Below, piece after piece: positions 42,329-50,616 of a stretch of 64,000 nucleotides of DNA (position 1 is the stretch's first letter; every line of letters begins with the position of its first letter). The position numbers and the translations under genes are program-made. The notes below the pieces were generated by a model. The model did not search any database, was not told where the DNA came from, and was given only the letters and a program-made list of their open reading frames with translations. Source of the stretch: Austwickia sp. (GTDB lineage Bacteria; Actinomycetota; Actinomycetes; Actinomycetales; Dermatophilaceae); assembly GCA_016711265.1 (NCBI GenBank), contig JADJTI010000004.1:620001-684000 (forward strand), read 5' to 3'.

Positions 42329-42777
42329 CCCCGCTCACCCGCGTCCAACAGGCGACCGTCGTTGCGTTGGTCGAGACGCACCGTCTCGAAATCGTGCCCG
42401 CAGACCTCCCGCGGGCGACCTCGTTCCTGCAGCAGGCCCAAGAACGCTTGGACCAGCTGCCGCTGCTCACGAGCGTCACCGTCGCGTACGGCGTCGCCTA
42501 CGACGCGTGTCACGACACCGGGGAGGCGCTGCTGGCGGCGTACGGCTTCCGTACATCCAACGGGCCGGGCCAGCACGAGGCGCTCGGCCGTTACCTGCGC
42601 GCGGTGTTCGACAAGCCTCCGGCAGAGAAGGCCGCTCAAGAGTTCGACCGCCTGCGACGTGCCCGCAACCAGGACCGCTACGAGGCGAGACCGGTGGGGG
42701 CAGCGGCGACCCAAAAGGCCCAGCAGGTCGCGCGGACGCTTTTCGACGCCGCCCTCGCCAGAGGCCTCTCGACCTGA
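42319..42777 (+). CDS. HEPN-domain protein (toxin partner)
   Basis: A 152-residue helical HEPN-type protein from GTG 42319. The first helices (ATSFLQQAQERLDQLPLL, TVAYGVAYDACHDTGEALLAAYGF) match the HEPN fold. The active-site helix reads DRLRRARNQDRYEA, where the canonical RX4-6H ribonuclease motif is not obvious because no His is present. Either it is a variant or the protein is not a nuclease. Partner of the overlapping HTH-MNT gene. The 166 bp after it hold no gene. Confidence 0.72.
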   Translation: MALTPLTRVQQATVVALVETHRLEIVPADLPRATSFLQQAQERLDQLPLLTSVTVAYGVAYDACHDTGEALLAAYGFRTSNGPGQHEALGRYLRAVFDKPPAEKAAQEFDRLRRARNQDRYEARPVGAAATQKAQQVARTLFDAALARGLST

Positions 42778-42943
42778 CCTGCGGTCCGCAAACAGTCCGC
42801 AAGAAGTGCGGCGGAGCACGATTCTCACCGACGACGGCCAACGGTCCGGTGACCACGCTCCCGCAGCCCGCGGTGAGCTCCCCGCGACCCACCTACCTCA
42901 ACACCTCATTGACAACACTCTGTTGAGGATCCACGCTGGGCGC

Positions 42944-43339
42944 ATGACTCCCACCCCGGTCGATGACCACGACGCCGCCGCCCGACAGAGCTCGGCGCGG
43001 ACCCACCTCATGGCCATCGGCGGCCACGAACTGCCCCGGTTCCCCTGGATGACGGGCGACGTCCCGCATGCCGATGTGACGCTCATCCGGTACACGCTGT
43101 GGCGGGCGAGTAACGGCCAGGGTGTGCAACTGCCCGAGGACCTGTACGCCGCGCTGCGGCTCATGGAGTCCGCCCGCGCCGAACTCGACGCCATGGAAGC
43201 GCGCCTGCTGTTCACCGCCAGGGCCGAGGGCCTGACGTGGCCGCAGATCGCCGAACACCTCGGCGTGCGGACACCACAGGCCGCCCAGCAGCGGTTCGAA
43301 CGGGTCACCGCCCGCACGGACGCCGAGCGAGAGCGATGA
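42944..43339 (+). CDS. Small helix-turn-helix protein, first gene of the PEP-swivel operon
   Basis: A 131-residue protein. The C-terminal third has a sigma-factor-like helix-turn-helix (LLFTARAEGLTWPQIAEHLGVRTPQAAQQRFERV). The middle helix (DLYAALRLMESARAELDAMEAR) resembles proteins that pair with DNA-binding partners. It overlaps the next gene by 4 bp. Confidence 0.65.
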   Translation: MTPTPVDDHDAAARQSSARTHLMAIGGHELPRFPWMTGDVPHADVTLIRYTLWRASNGQGVQLPEDLYAALRLMESARAELDAMEARLLFTARAEGLTWPQIAEHLGVRTPQAAQQRFERVTARTDAERER

Positions 43340-43971
43340 GCGCGGCCGCGATGCTCGTGCTGCACGCGGTCCGCGTCACCGGCATGGCCGACGACGCGAC
43401 GGTTGCACGGCGTACCGGATTGGACAGCACCGAGGTCGCCGAGCAGCTGGGCGATGCGCAGGCCTACGGCTGGGTCGCGCGCTTCGACTTCGCCGGCACC
43501 GGGGGCTGGGCACTCACCGAGGCGGGACGCGACAAGGACGCCGCCAACCTGGCCGCTGAGTTGCAGGCCACCGGGGCTGCGGGCGCGGTCGCCGCGGCGC
43601 ACCGAGCCTTCGACCCCCTCAACGCCCGCCTGGTCCGCGCCTGCACGGACTGGCAATTGCGGCCCGCGCCGAGCGACCGGTTCGCGAGCAACGACCACAC
43701 CCATCCCGAGTGGGACGCCCGCGTCCTGGACGAACTCGCCGCCCTCGCGGGCGAACTCCGCCGGCTCATCGGGGATCTCGGGCAGGCGTTACCCAGATTC
43801 GCGGGGTACGACGACCGGTTCAGGCACGCCCTGGCGCGCGCGCGGGCGGGGCAGAACGAATGGGTGGCCGGGGTGGGAGTGGCCTCGTGCCATGCCGTCT
43901 GGATGGAACTGCATGAGGACTTGTTGTCCACCCTCGGCATCCCCCGTGGCGTCGCCCTCGGACGCGGGTGA
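43336..43971 (+). CDS. Winged-helix regulator-like protein of the PEP-swivel operon
   Basis: A 211-residue protein. The N-terminal 70 residues form a winged helix (DDATVARRTGLDSTEVAEQLGDAQAYGWVARFDFAGTGGWALTEAGR). A helical domain with several His and Trp residues follows (ACTDWQLRP, NDHTHPEWDARVLDELAAL). No exact family is recognised. It overlaps both neighbours by 4 bp, so the four genes 42944-44905 form one operon. Confidence 0.6.
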   Translation: MSAAAMLVLHAVRVTGMADDATVARRTGLDSTEVAEQLGDAQAYGWVARFDFAGTGGWALTEAGRDKDAANLAAELQATGAAGAVAAAHRAFDPLNARLVRACTDWQLRPAPSDRFASNDHTHPEWDARVLDELAALAGELRRLIGDLGQALPRFAGYDDRFRHALARARAGQNEWVAGVGVASCHAVWMELHEDLLSTLGIPRGVALGRG

Positions 43972-44576
43972 CCGCCGTGGCCTCACGAATGCTCTCGCTG
44001 GTCAGGCACGGCTTCGCCGACGCGTTCGGCGAACTCACGGACGACGGCCGCCGCCAATCGCGCCTCCTCGGCGAACGGTTCGCCGACGCGGGCGTCGACG
44101 CCATCTGGCATTCGCCGCTGCCGCGCGCGGCCGCCAGCGCCGAAGAGATCGCGACACACCTGCCGGGGGTGCCGGTCGCGGCCGCCGTGGAGCTCATCGA
44201 TCACGTGCCGTACGTACCCCGTACGCAGGAGATGCCGCCGTCATGGGCGGGATTCTTCGACGGGTACGACGACACCGAGGCCAGCGCCGGTCGCCGATTG
44301 GCCGACGCGCTGGTCGAGCGGTTCGCCAGACCGGCAGGGCCCGCCCCGGTCCACGAGGTGCTGATCACCCACGCCTACCCGATCGCGTGGCTGCTCCGGC
44401 ACGCGCTGGCCGCGCCGCCGGTGGCGTGGCTGGGCCTGACCAGCAGCGCCAACGCCGGGGTGAGCGTGATCGTGTACGCCGACGGCGCCCCGGCCACGGT
44501 GCTGATGGTCAACGAGCTGAGCCACCTGCCGCCCGCGTTGCGCTGGACCGGCTTTCGGGGCGGTGTCCGGCCATGA
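43968..44576 (+). CDS. Histidine phosphatase-family protein
   Basis: A 202-residue phosphoglycerate-mutase-like protein from GTG 43968. The catalytic RHG is in LSLVRHGFADAFGELTDDGRRQS. The second Arg lies in WHSPLPRAAASAEEIA and the second His in VLITHAYPIAWLLRHAL. Such enzymes remove phosphate through a phospho-histidine intermediate. It is coupled to the PEP-swivel gene by an ATGA overlap. Confidence 0.85.
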   Translation: MTAVASRMLSLVRHGFADAFGELTDDGRRQSRLLGERFADAGVDAIWHSPLPRAAASAEEIATHLPGVPVAAAVELIDHVPYVPRTQEMPPSWAGFFDGYDDTEASAGRRLADALVERFARPAGPAPVHEVLITHAYPIAWLLRHALAAPPVAWLGLTSSANAGVSVIVYADGAPATVLMVNELSHLPPALRWTGFRGGVRP

Positions 44577-44905
44577 CGGCGAAGCGGCTGGTGGGACGGC
44601 CGGGCAGCCCGGGACGCGCCACCGGAGCGGCGCGGATCGTCCGCGGCCCCGACGAGTTCGCCGCGGTTCAACCCTGCGACGTGCTGGTCTGCCAGATCAG
44701 CGACCCTGCCTGGACACCACTGTTCGGCGTGATCTCCGCGGTCGTGACCGAGGTGGGCGGCGTCCTCTCGCATGCGGCCATCGTCGCTCGCGAGGTGGGC
44801 ATTCCAACGGTGCTGGCGGTGCCCGGAGCCACGACGGAGCTGACCAACGACACGCTCGTGACGGTCGACGGCACCACCGGCCACGTCCTCGTGCATAGGT
44901 CGTGA
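44573..44905 (+). CDS. Stand-alone PEP-utilising (swivelling phosphohistidine) domain
   Basis: A 110-residue protein consisting only of the mobile phosphohistidine domain found in PEP synthase, PPDK and rifampicin phosphotransferase. GVISAVVTEVGGVLSHAAIVAREVGIPTVLAV carries the phosphorylatable His (SHAAIVARE). The ATP-grasp and substrate domains those enzymes need are not encoded alongside. It is the last gene of an operon that also encodes a histidine phosphatase and two DNA-binding-like proteins. Confidence 0.85.
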   Translation: MTAKRLVGRPGSPGRATGAARIVRGPDEFAAVQPCDVLVCQISDPAWTPLFGVISAVVTEVGGVLSHAAIVAREVGIPTVLAVPGATTELTNDTLVTVDGTTGHVLVHRS

Positions 44906-44934
44906 ATGGCTAGTCAATTGGTAGGATGACACCC

Positions 44935-45180
44935 ATGCTGGTAACCATCGACCGGGCGGGCCGGGTGGTCATACCCAAAGAGGTGCGGGACCAGCTCTCC
45001 CTGGAGGCGAACGCCGAGTTGGAGCTGACCCTGGACGGTCACGGCGTCCTCCTGACGCCCGTGCGCCGGCCAGGTCGCCGCATCGTCGAGGTCGACGGCT
45101 GGCCCGTGATCGAAGCCATCCCCGGCCTGTCGGTCACCGACGCCGACGTCCAGCGGTGGCGCGACGATGGCCAGCGGTGA
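44935..45180 (+). CDS. vapB: AbrB/SpoVT-type VapB antitoxin
   Basis: An 81-residue protein with an AbrB swapped-hairpin domain (VTIDRAGRVVIPKEVRDQLSLEANAELELTLDG) and a toxin-binding tail. ATG 44935 is preferred over ATG 44926, which lies directly on the ribosome-site-like TAGGATG. It overlaps the PIN toxin gene by 14 bp. Confidence 0.87.
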   Translation: MLVTIDRAGRVVIPKEVRDQLSLEANAELELTLDGHGVLLTPVRRPGRRIVEVDGWPVIEAIPGLSVTDADVQRWRDDGQR

Positions 45181-45589
45181 CGTCTGGGCGGTCGACGCCA
45201 GCGTGGCGGTGGCGGCGCTCGACGCCGCTCATGGCGCACATGCCGCATGCCTGGACGTTGTCCGTGGCAAACGGCCGGCGCTGGCGGGCCATGCCGCGTT
45301 CGAGCTGTACGCCGTACTGACACGGATGCCCGGGAGCCTCGGGGTGGACCCTCGGCAGGCAGCCCACCTGATCGAACGGGTCTTCCCCGAGGTCGCCGAA
45401 CTCGATCCCGGAGCCGTTGCGGCGCTGCGCACCCGGCTGCCCGTCCTCGGGATCACGGGGGGCGCGGTGTACGACGCCCTGGTCGCCGAGGCGGCGCGCA
45501 CCACGGGGCGACGCCTGTTCACCCGGGACCAGCGCGCCCGTCGTACCTATGATCTGCTCGGCATCGACTACCACCTGGTCGGCCCATAG
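45167..45589 (+). CDS. vapC: VapC-type PIN-domain toxin 2
   Basis: A 140-residue PIN-domain ribonuclease. Active-site acids are Asp in WAVDASVAVAALD, Glu in HAAFELYAVLTRM, and Asp in GAVYDALVAEAA and FTRDQRARRTY. Partner of the AbrB-type antitoxin. It ends before a 68-bp gap and the convergent hydrolase gene. Confidence 0.9.
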   Translation: MASGDVWAVDASVAVAALDAAHGAHAACLDVVRGKRPALAGHAAFELYAVLTRMPGSLGVDPRQAAHLIERVFPEVAELDPGAVAALRTRLPVLGITGGAVYDALVAEAARTTGRRLFTRDQRARRTYDLLGIDYHLVGP

Positions 45590-45657
45590 CGGGACGACGA
45601 GCTCACCACCAGATCGCTGCCCGGGCGGGACCCACGCTGCCCTCGCTCAGCCGTCCG

Positions 45658-46359
45658 TCAACCGGTCGCGGCCACGGCCTCGCGCAGCACCGCGACGACC
45701 TCGTCGCGATGGGTCAACGGCGCCAGGTGGGAGGCCCGCGGGATGATCCGGATCCGGGCGTCACGGCACGCGTCGGCGTACCGGTCGATGTCGATCCGCA
45801 TCTGATCGAACTGCCCGGCCACCAGAAACACCGGGCAGGCCAGCCCAGCGACATCCTCGGGACGTGCCCGCCCGATCACCCACTGCCAGGCTTGCGGCGT
45901 GACGGCGTACCCGGTGCCATCTGGACAATCCTGCCCCGCGACCCCGGCCAGCCGCAGCACGCCATTGGCCGACCTGGCCAGCCGATCCGCGCCGACCAGG
46001 GGGATGAGCCGGGCGAACCCGGTGTACAGCCGAACCAGCAGCCCGTGTCGCCGGGGGTCGGCGGTGGCCCCGATCAGGACCAGGGCAGCCAGCCGGTCGG
46101 GGTGCTGCCGGGCGTACTCCGCGGCGACATACCCGCCCAGGCTGTGACCGGCGATCACCACCGGCCGCCCGGGATCCACATCGGCGAGGGCCACGTCGAT
46201 CGCCGCGCACGCCGCCTGGGACGTCCACGGATGCGTCCTGGCCGACCCGTGACCCGGTAGATCCACGGCCTTGACGTCGGCCTCGGGCATCCGGTCGGCA
46301 TAGCCGTTCCATTGCCGCGCATCGAAGCGCGTGCCGTGCAGCAGAATCAGCACGGTCAC
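45658..46359 (-). CDS. Alpha/beta hydrolase
   Basis: A 233-residue alpha/beta-hydrolase from GTG 46359. The oxyanion region is LILLHGTRFDARQWNGYADRM, the nucleophile elbow VVIAGHSLGGYVAAEY, the acid VFLVAGQFDQMRID, and the catalytic His lies in IIPRASHLAPLTHRDEV. No signal peptide, substrate unknown. Its start overlaps the stop codon of the potassium-channel gene, so it is the downstream gene of that (now split) transcription unit. Confidence 0.88.
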   Translation of the reverse strand: MTVLILLHGTRFDARQWNGYADRMPEADVKAVDLPGHGSARTHPWTSQAACAAIDVALADVDPGRPVVIAGHSLGGYVAAEYARQHPDRLAALVLIGATADPRRHGLLVRLYTGFARLIPLVGADRLARSANGVLRLAGVAGQDCPDGTGYAVTPQAWQWVIGRARPEDVAGLACPVFLVAGQFDQMRIDIDRYADACRDARIRIIPRASHLAPLTHRDEVVAVLREAVAATG

Positions 46360-47595
46360 GCGGGTGTCCTCGCGCGCCGTCGGTTTCGCCAGCGTTGCAT
46401 GATCCGCCAGATCGCCGTTGCGTAGGGGTAAACCCCCGTGGCGACGAAAGCCACCGTCGAGTCCTGCCGCAGCAACTCATCGAGATCCCCGAAGGCCACC
46501 GAGCGACCCGCGATCAAGAGCACGTCGCCCTCTTGGACCTCGAGGTCATCCTCGGGCGTGAGCAGGTCCTCACCATCTCGGGCCAGCATCAGGACCACCG
46601 CCGCCGTGGGGGTGTTGGGTCCGCTGGACCCGGACACCATCTGCCCCAGGGTGAGCCGCTGGCCGTCGCGGAGCCACCGTACGACGGCCGGAGCGCTGGC
46701 CTGGTCCACGATCAACCGGCTGATCCGGGGAGACCGAGGCCCGCAGGTTGCCTCGAGGCGACCCAGCAGCGCCGCCGACCAGTCATCGTCTTGCTCGGCC
46801 ACGTGGGTCATGAAGCGCCACAGGTACGGCGTCGTCAGCCTGGCCAGCACCTCCTGGGCGACGAGATCGGTGGGGCTGAACACGGAATCGAAGTCGAGGG
46901 CCTCCAGCAGCGGCGCGTTGGTGTGGGTGCGCTGACGCACCGCAACGTACAAGTCGGGGTTGCTCAGTCGGGCCCGTGAGGCCATCGACAGATTGACGGT
47001 GTCGGCCGAGGTTCCGGCGACCAGTCCCACGGCCTGCATGACATCCGGCGGGCCGGCCTGCGGATCCACGACGACGACTTCCAACCCGGCCCGGGTCAGG
47101 TCGGAGAAGACTTCCTCGGCGAATTCTCCGTCTCCGGCCACGATCCAGCGCCCGGCGGCCAGACCTTCCCGCCGGGGCGGCATCTCGGAGCCGTTGGCCG
47201 CCAAGAGCCACGTGGCCAGCTGATGGGTCACCGGCCGTTCGAGGGCCAGCACAAGATAGCCCCCGTACCGGTCATAGGGGTTGATCACGGATTCCGGATC
47301 GAAGTCATACATTTGCTGTTCGGCGGACTGATTGCTGGCCCGCGCGATCACGGGGAGTTCCGGTCGCAACAGGTGCGCCGTCATGAGGACTGCGAGGTTG
47401 ATCTCGTCGTCGTCGGTCAGCGCAATCACCCCCGCGCAGTGCCGGTGTCCCAGCCCGGCCCACCCCAACAGCGTGGGTGTCCGCAGGTCACCGTGCCACC
47501 CGGGAGGATCGGATTCCAACTGGTCGGCGGTGAGGACGTCAATTCGTGCGCGTTGGGAATCGAGGACGACAAAACGGTGTCCGAGGTTGTTCAAG

Positions 47596-47603
47596 CCCTT
47601 ACT
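47596..47603. repeat. Target-site duplication CCCTTACT (left copy)
   Basis: Identical to 48787-48794 on the other side of the insertion; 8 bp is the length expected for ISL3-family elements. Confidence 0.9.
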
Positions 47604-48786
47604 GGCTCATCACCAGGGGTAGGCGGGCGGATCCGCCGGTTTCAGAGGCTGCGGGCGATGGTTGGTGAGGTTGCGGAAGCCGAGGGCGGAGCCGCGGAGG
47701 TGCTGGGGGCCGTTGAGCGCCTCGGTGGGGCCGTTGCTGGTGCCGGGCGCTCGAAGTAGGCCAGACGTCGGCTGGGCTGGTTCAGGGGCGTCAAGGCGTC
47801 GCAGCTCGACGGGCGGCCGGACGCCGTCCGCAGGGCTTGACGCTGGTCATCGCTGTCGGCGCTCGGCGGGGTCGGGTAGGCGGCGATCATCGCGCAGGAT
47901 GCCCCAGGTGGCCGACCTGTGGGTCGGGGTTGGCGACAGTGTCAGGGGCGCGTTGCCGGTCGGAGGTCCGCCGGTGCAGGGGCGCGGGCGCGATAGAGGG
48001 GTCGTTCTTGAAGCCTGGTGGCCGTGGACTCGTGCGACTGGCGTCGGGGGTCCAGGGCGCGGCCAAGCGGACGACGGGAAGGGTCCATGACCGCCACCGC
48101 CTGCGGGAGTTCCTCGACGGTGGCGGTCTTGACCCGGTGACCCGTCCATCGCGACCACTTCACGGCGTCGCGCCACCTGGGCCGGTCGGCGAGCCAGGTC
48201 TTGAACGGGCCTTGGGGTCCTTCCATTCCAACGGGCGGGGCGGTGCCTATGGGGCAGGTCGAGAGGGACGACTTGTCCCCGCGGGGTGCCGCCACATGCT
48301 CATCACGCATGACCCTACGGGCGGATAACCCGCCCTGGCAGGACCGCGCGTTGGCGGTGTTCCACCCACCCCAACCCCTCAGGACCTCAGGTCATGCTGG
48401 ACCACCAGGGCCCAGAGCCCAGGGGCCCTGGTGATCTTGCGTGGCGGGGCGGCCCTGCAGGTGTCCTGCCGCCACTGCCCACAGCCCGTGCACCGGTACC
48501 GGCGGACCGTGACCAGGAGAGTTGTCGGTCGCCACCCCAAGGCAGGCGCCAGACGTCCGCACAGTGTCCCGGGCCACGCCCGCTCCCGCCCATGACCCAG
48601 TCTCCGGCTCCACCCGACACGCCAGAGCCCCACCAGCCTGACCCTGGCCATCACCACCCCACTAGGAACCCAGGGGCGGGGAGGAGCGTCAGCGTCGGGG
48701 TCTTCCAGATGGGCAGTGTGAGACTTCCTCCTCAGGAGCCCGACCCCTACACGCCGACCGCCCTACACCCTCATCTGTGATGAGCC
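47604..48786 (-). mobile_element. Decayed ISL3-family insertion sequence (1183 bp)
   Basis: The ends are inverted: GGCTCATCAC at 47604 and its complement GTGATGAGCC at 48777-48786. They are flanked by the 8-bp duplication CCCTTACT. Remnants of an ISL3 transposase run leftwards through several frames. Its length is shorter than typical ISL3 elements with an intact transposase, so internal deletion is likely. Confidence 0.85.
47640..48657 (-). pseudogene. ISL3-type transposase remnant
   Basis: Pieces on the complement: YRCTGCGQWRQDTCRAAPPR (N-terminal zinc region, near 48500), FKTWLADRPRWRDAVK and KTATVEELPQAVAVMDP (catalytic region, 48220-48080), PLYRARAPAPADL (48000-47950) and LAYFERPAPATAPP (47750-47710). 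They match successive parts of ISL3 transposases but lie in different frames with gaps between, so no functional enzyme can be made. Confidence 0.8.
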
Positions 48787-48794
48787 CCCTTACT
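48787..48794. repeat. Target-site duplication CCCTTACT (right copy)
   Basis: Identical to 47596-47603; keeping one copy restores the channel reading frame. Confidence 0.9.
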
Positions 48795-49317
48795 CACCAG
48801 GCGGCCGGTGTGCCCGAATCCGGCGATGATGTGAAACGGTTCGTTGATTCGGTGAACGGCGCGCCGGAAGCGCGCCAAGCCGACAGCGTCCCGAAACGTC
48901 TGATCACCGACGATCGAAAAGAATGTGCCCAGCGCGTAGGCCCAGCCCAGCACTCCCGCGTAGATCGACGCGGTCACCCACATCCGTTGAGCCGAGGTGT
49001 AAGGAAACAGTTCCGTGTAACCGACGGTGGCCGCCGTGTAGGTCATGAAGTAGAAGGACTCGAACACCGTCAGGCGCCGGGGATTCCCATCAAAATCGAC
49101 TCCGTCGATCTGCGACATGCCGAAGGTGGAGATCGTGAGGATGGCGACCAGAATGAGCATCGGCGACCGCAGGCGTCGCATGAGGATGAGAAAGACGACG
49201 CTGTTGGTCGAATCGTCCGGGATGGTGACGACCTGGCGGCGGGAGACGTGCATGCCGTCGCGCCGACTCCAGGGTCGTTCGCTGAACGGGCTGAGGGGCA
49301 CCGGGTCTGGTCCTTCG

Positions 49318-49704
49318 TTACCGGTGCCGGAAGCTCGTGGTCTCGATGACGAGCAGCACGACCGACACGATGTTGGCCACCAGCGCCCCGCCGCACAGCG
49401 ACACCACGCTGGAGATGCCGTGCACGTCCAAACCCAGGGTGGACACTTCGGTCACGTAGATGTATACCGCCGCCGCGGCGACCAGTTGCATCGTGGCGAC
49501 GATGCTGGTCGCCAGGTGGATGGCCCCGATCTGGGTGCGATCACCAAGCTTGAGAATGGTGGCGATCAAGTTTACGACGACGGCCAAATACAGCTCGAAG
49601 GCGTTGTGGACCCGGGGGTCGGCGATGTCGCCGTAAAAAAAGCCAAAGTTCAAGGTCGCGGCCAGCAGCACGAAAAAGCCGAAAACCACCTTTTCGAAGT
49701 TCAT
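49318..49704 (-). CDS. DUF6394-like small membrane protein
   Basis: A 128-residue protein with four hydrophobic helices (VVFGFFVLLAATLNFGFFYG, AFELYLAVVVNLIATIL, IVATMQLVAAAAVYIYVTEV, VVSLCGGALVANIVSVVLLVI). It lies 16 bp before the channel gene on the same strand. Proteins of this type (annotated as DUF6394) are typically found next to potassium-channel genes, so it may be an accessory channel subunit, which is inference. Confidence 0.7.
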   Translation of the reverse strand: MNFEKVVFGFFVLLAATLNFGFFYGDIADPRVHNAFELYLAVVVNLIATILKLGDRTQIGAIHLATSIVATMQLVAAAAVYIYVTEVSTLGLDVHGISSVVSLCGGALVANIVSVVLLVIETTSFRHR

Positions 49705-49748
49705 ACCGCCAGACCATACCGCTCGACCACGCCGGTGCCTGTCGACCC

Positions 49749-50429
49749 TCAGACGCCGGCCTGGCGGTCGCGGGAGCGAAGCCGTTCCCGTTCCGAGGTG
49801 CCCAGTACGGCGTGCAGCCGCTGCCCCTGGACGACCTCGTGGTGCCGCTGCCCCTGCCCCACGAGGTCGACCTCGACGTCCAGGACGCCGTACCCGGCCG
49901 GGTGCACCTGCACTTCGCCGACCCGGCGCAGCATCGCCAGCGAGGCCGCGTTGTCGGCGGCGACCTCGGTGAGGATATGGGTCACTCCGGGCGGGCGCTG
50001 GTTGATCAACAACGGCAGCAGCGCCGTGGCCACCCCCCGGCCGTGCCAGGCGTCTTTCACCGTGACCGCGAGGTCGGCGGCGTCCGGGATCTCCCGGTAG
50101 CGCACGATTCGCCCGATGCCGACGGGCACCAGGCCATCATCCTGTTCGGCGAACAGCACCAGCGCCACGTGGTTGCTGCCGTCCACCTCATCGACCAGGT
50201 GCTCCAGCATCGCGGGGGTCAGCTCCCGGACCGCCGACAGAAACCGGTGCCGCTTGGAGGCGAAGGACAGCGTCTGGTATTCCCGCGCCAGGTCTTCGCC
50301 GTCGCCAGGTAGCAGCGGACCCACCCACGCGGGGGTTCCATCACGCAGCGTGACCTGGTCGGGCAGACCGCTGGCGCGTTCGGCGTAGTGCTCGACCGGG
50401 TCCGGGATCTCGTGGATGTTGTCGGACAT
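49749..50429 (-). CDS. GNAT-family N-acetyltransferase
   Basis: A 226-residue acetyltransferase from ATG 50429 (MSDNIHEIPDPVEHY). The fold shows LRDGTPAWVGPLLPGDGEDLAREYQTLS, then VGIGRIVRY, the acetyl-CoA loop LAVTVKDAWHGRGVATALL and EVAADNAASLAMLRRVG. The C-terminal 45 residues are a charged extension. Some actinobacterial homologues act on proteins such as acyl-CoA synthetases; the target here is unknown. Confidence 0.85.
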   Translation of the reverse strand: MSDNIHEIPDPVEHYAERASGLPDQVTLRDGTPAWVGPLLPGDGEDLAREYQTLSFASKRHRFLSAVRELTPAMLEHLVDEVDGSNHVALVLFAEQDDGLVPVGIGRIVRYREIPDAADLAVTVKDAWHGRGVATALLPLLINQRPPGVTHILTEVAADNAASLAMLRRVGEVQVHPAGYGVLDVEVDLVGQGQRHHEVVQGQRLHAVLGTSERERLRSRDRQAGV

Positions 50430-50616
50430 GAAACGCTCTCCCCCTGCCGGAGCGTGCCCCGCTCCCTTGACCAGCCTAAGCGGGGCCACCGACAGCACCG
50501 GGGTCCGGTTGCGTCCCTCAGGCGCTGGAGAGGACGTTCACACCGCAACCCGCGGACGCCGTCGAGCCGGTCGCCGTACAGTGCGGATCTCACGCCGACG
50601 CACAAAGGGGCACTCC

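Larger units (their letters stand above)
46356..49301 (-). pseudogene. Potassium channel / RCK-domain protein split by an IS element
   Basis: Removing 47604-48786 and one copy of the 8-bp duplication joins GRLVSKG to LNNLGHRFVVLDSQ in one frame and restores a protein of about 584 residues. The N-terminal part (GTG 49301) has two membrane helices around a pore loop with the filter TVGYTELFPY, then the RCK start FHIIAGFGHTGRLVS. The C-terminal part contains two RCK/TrkA-N units (IVAGDGEFAEEVFSDLTRAG) and TrkA-C-like regions (EVQEGDVLLIAG). Pore and gating parts are now separated, so a working channel is not expected. Each half could still be translated. Confidence 0.88.
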
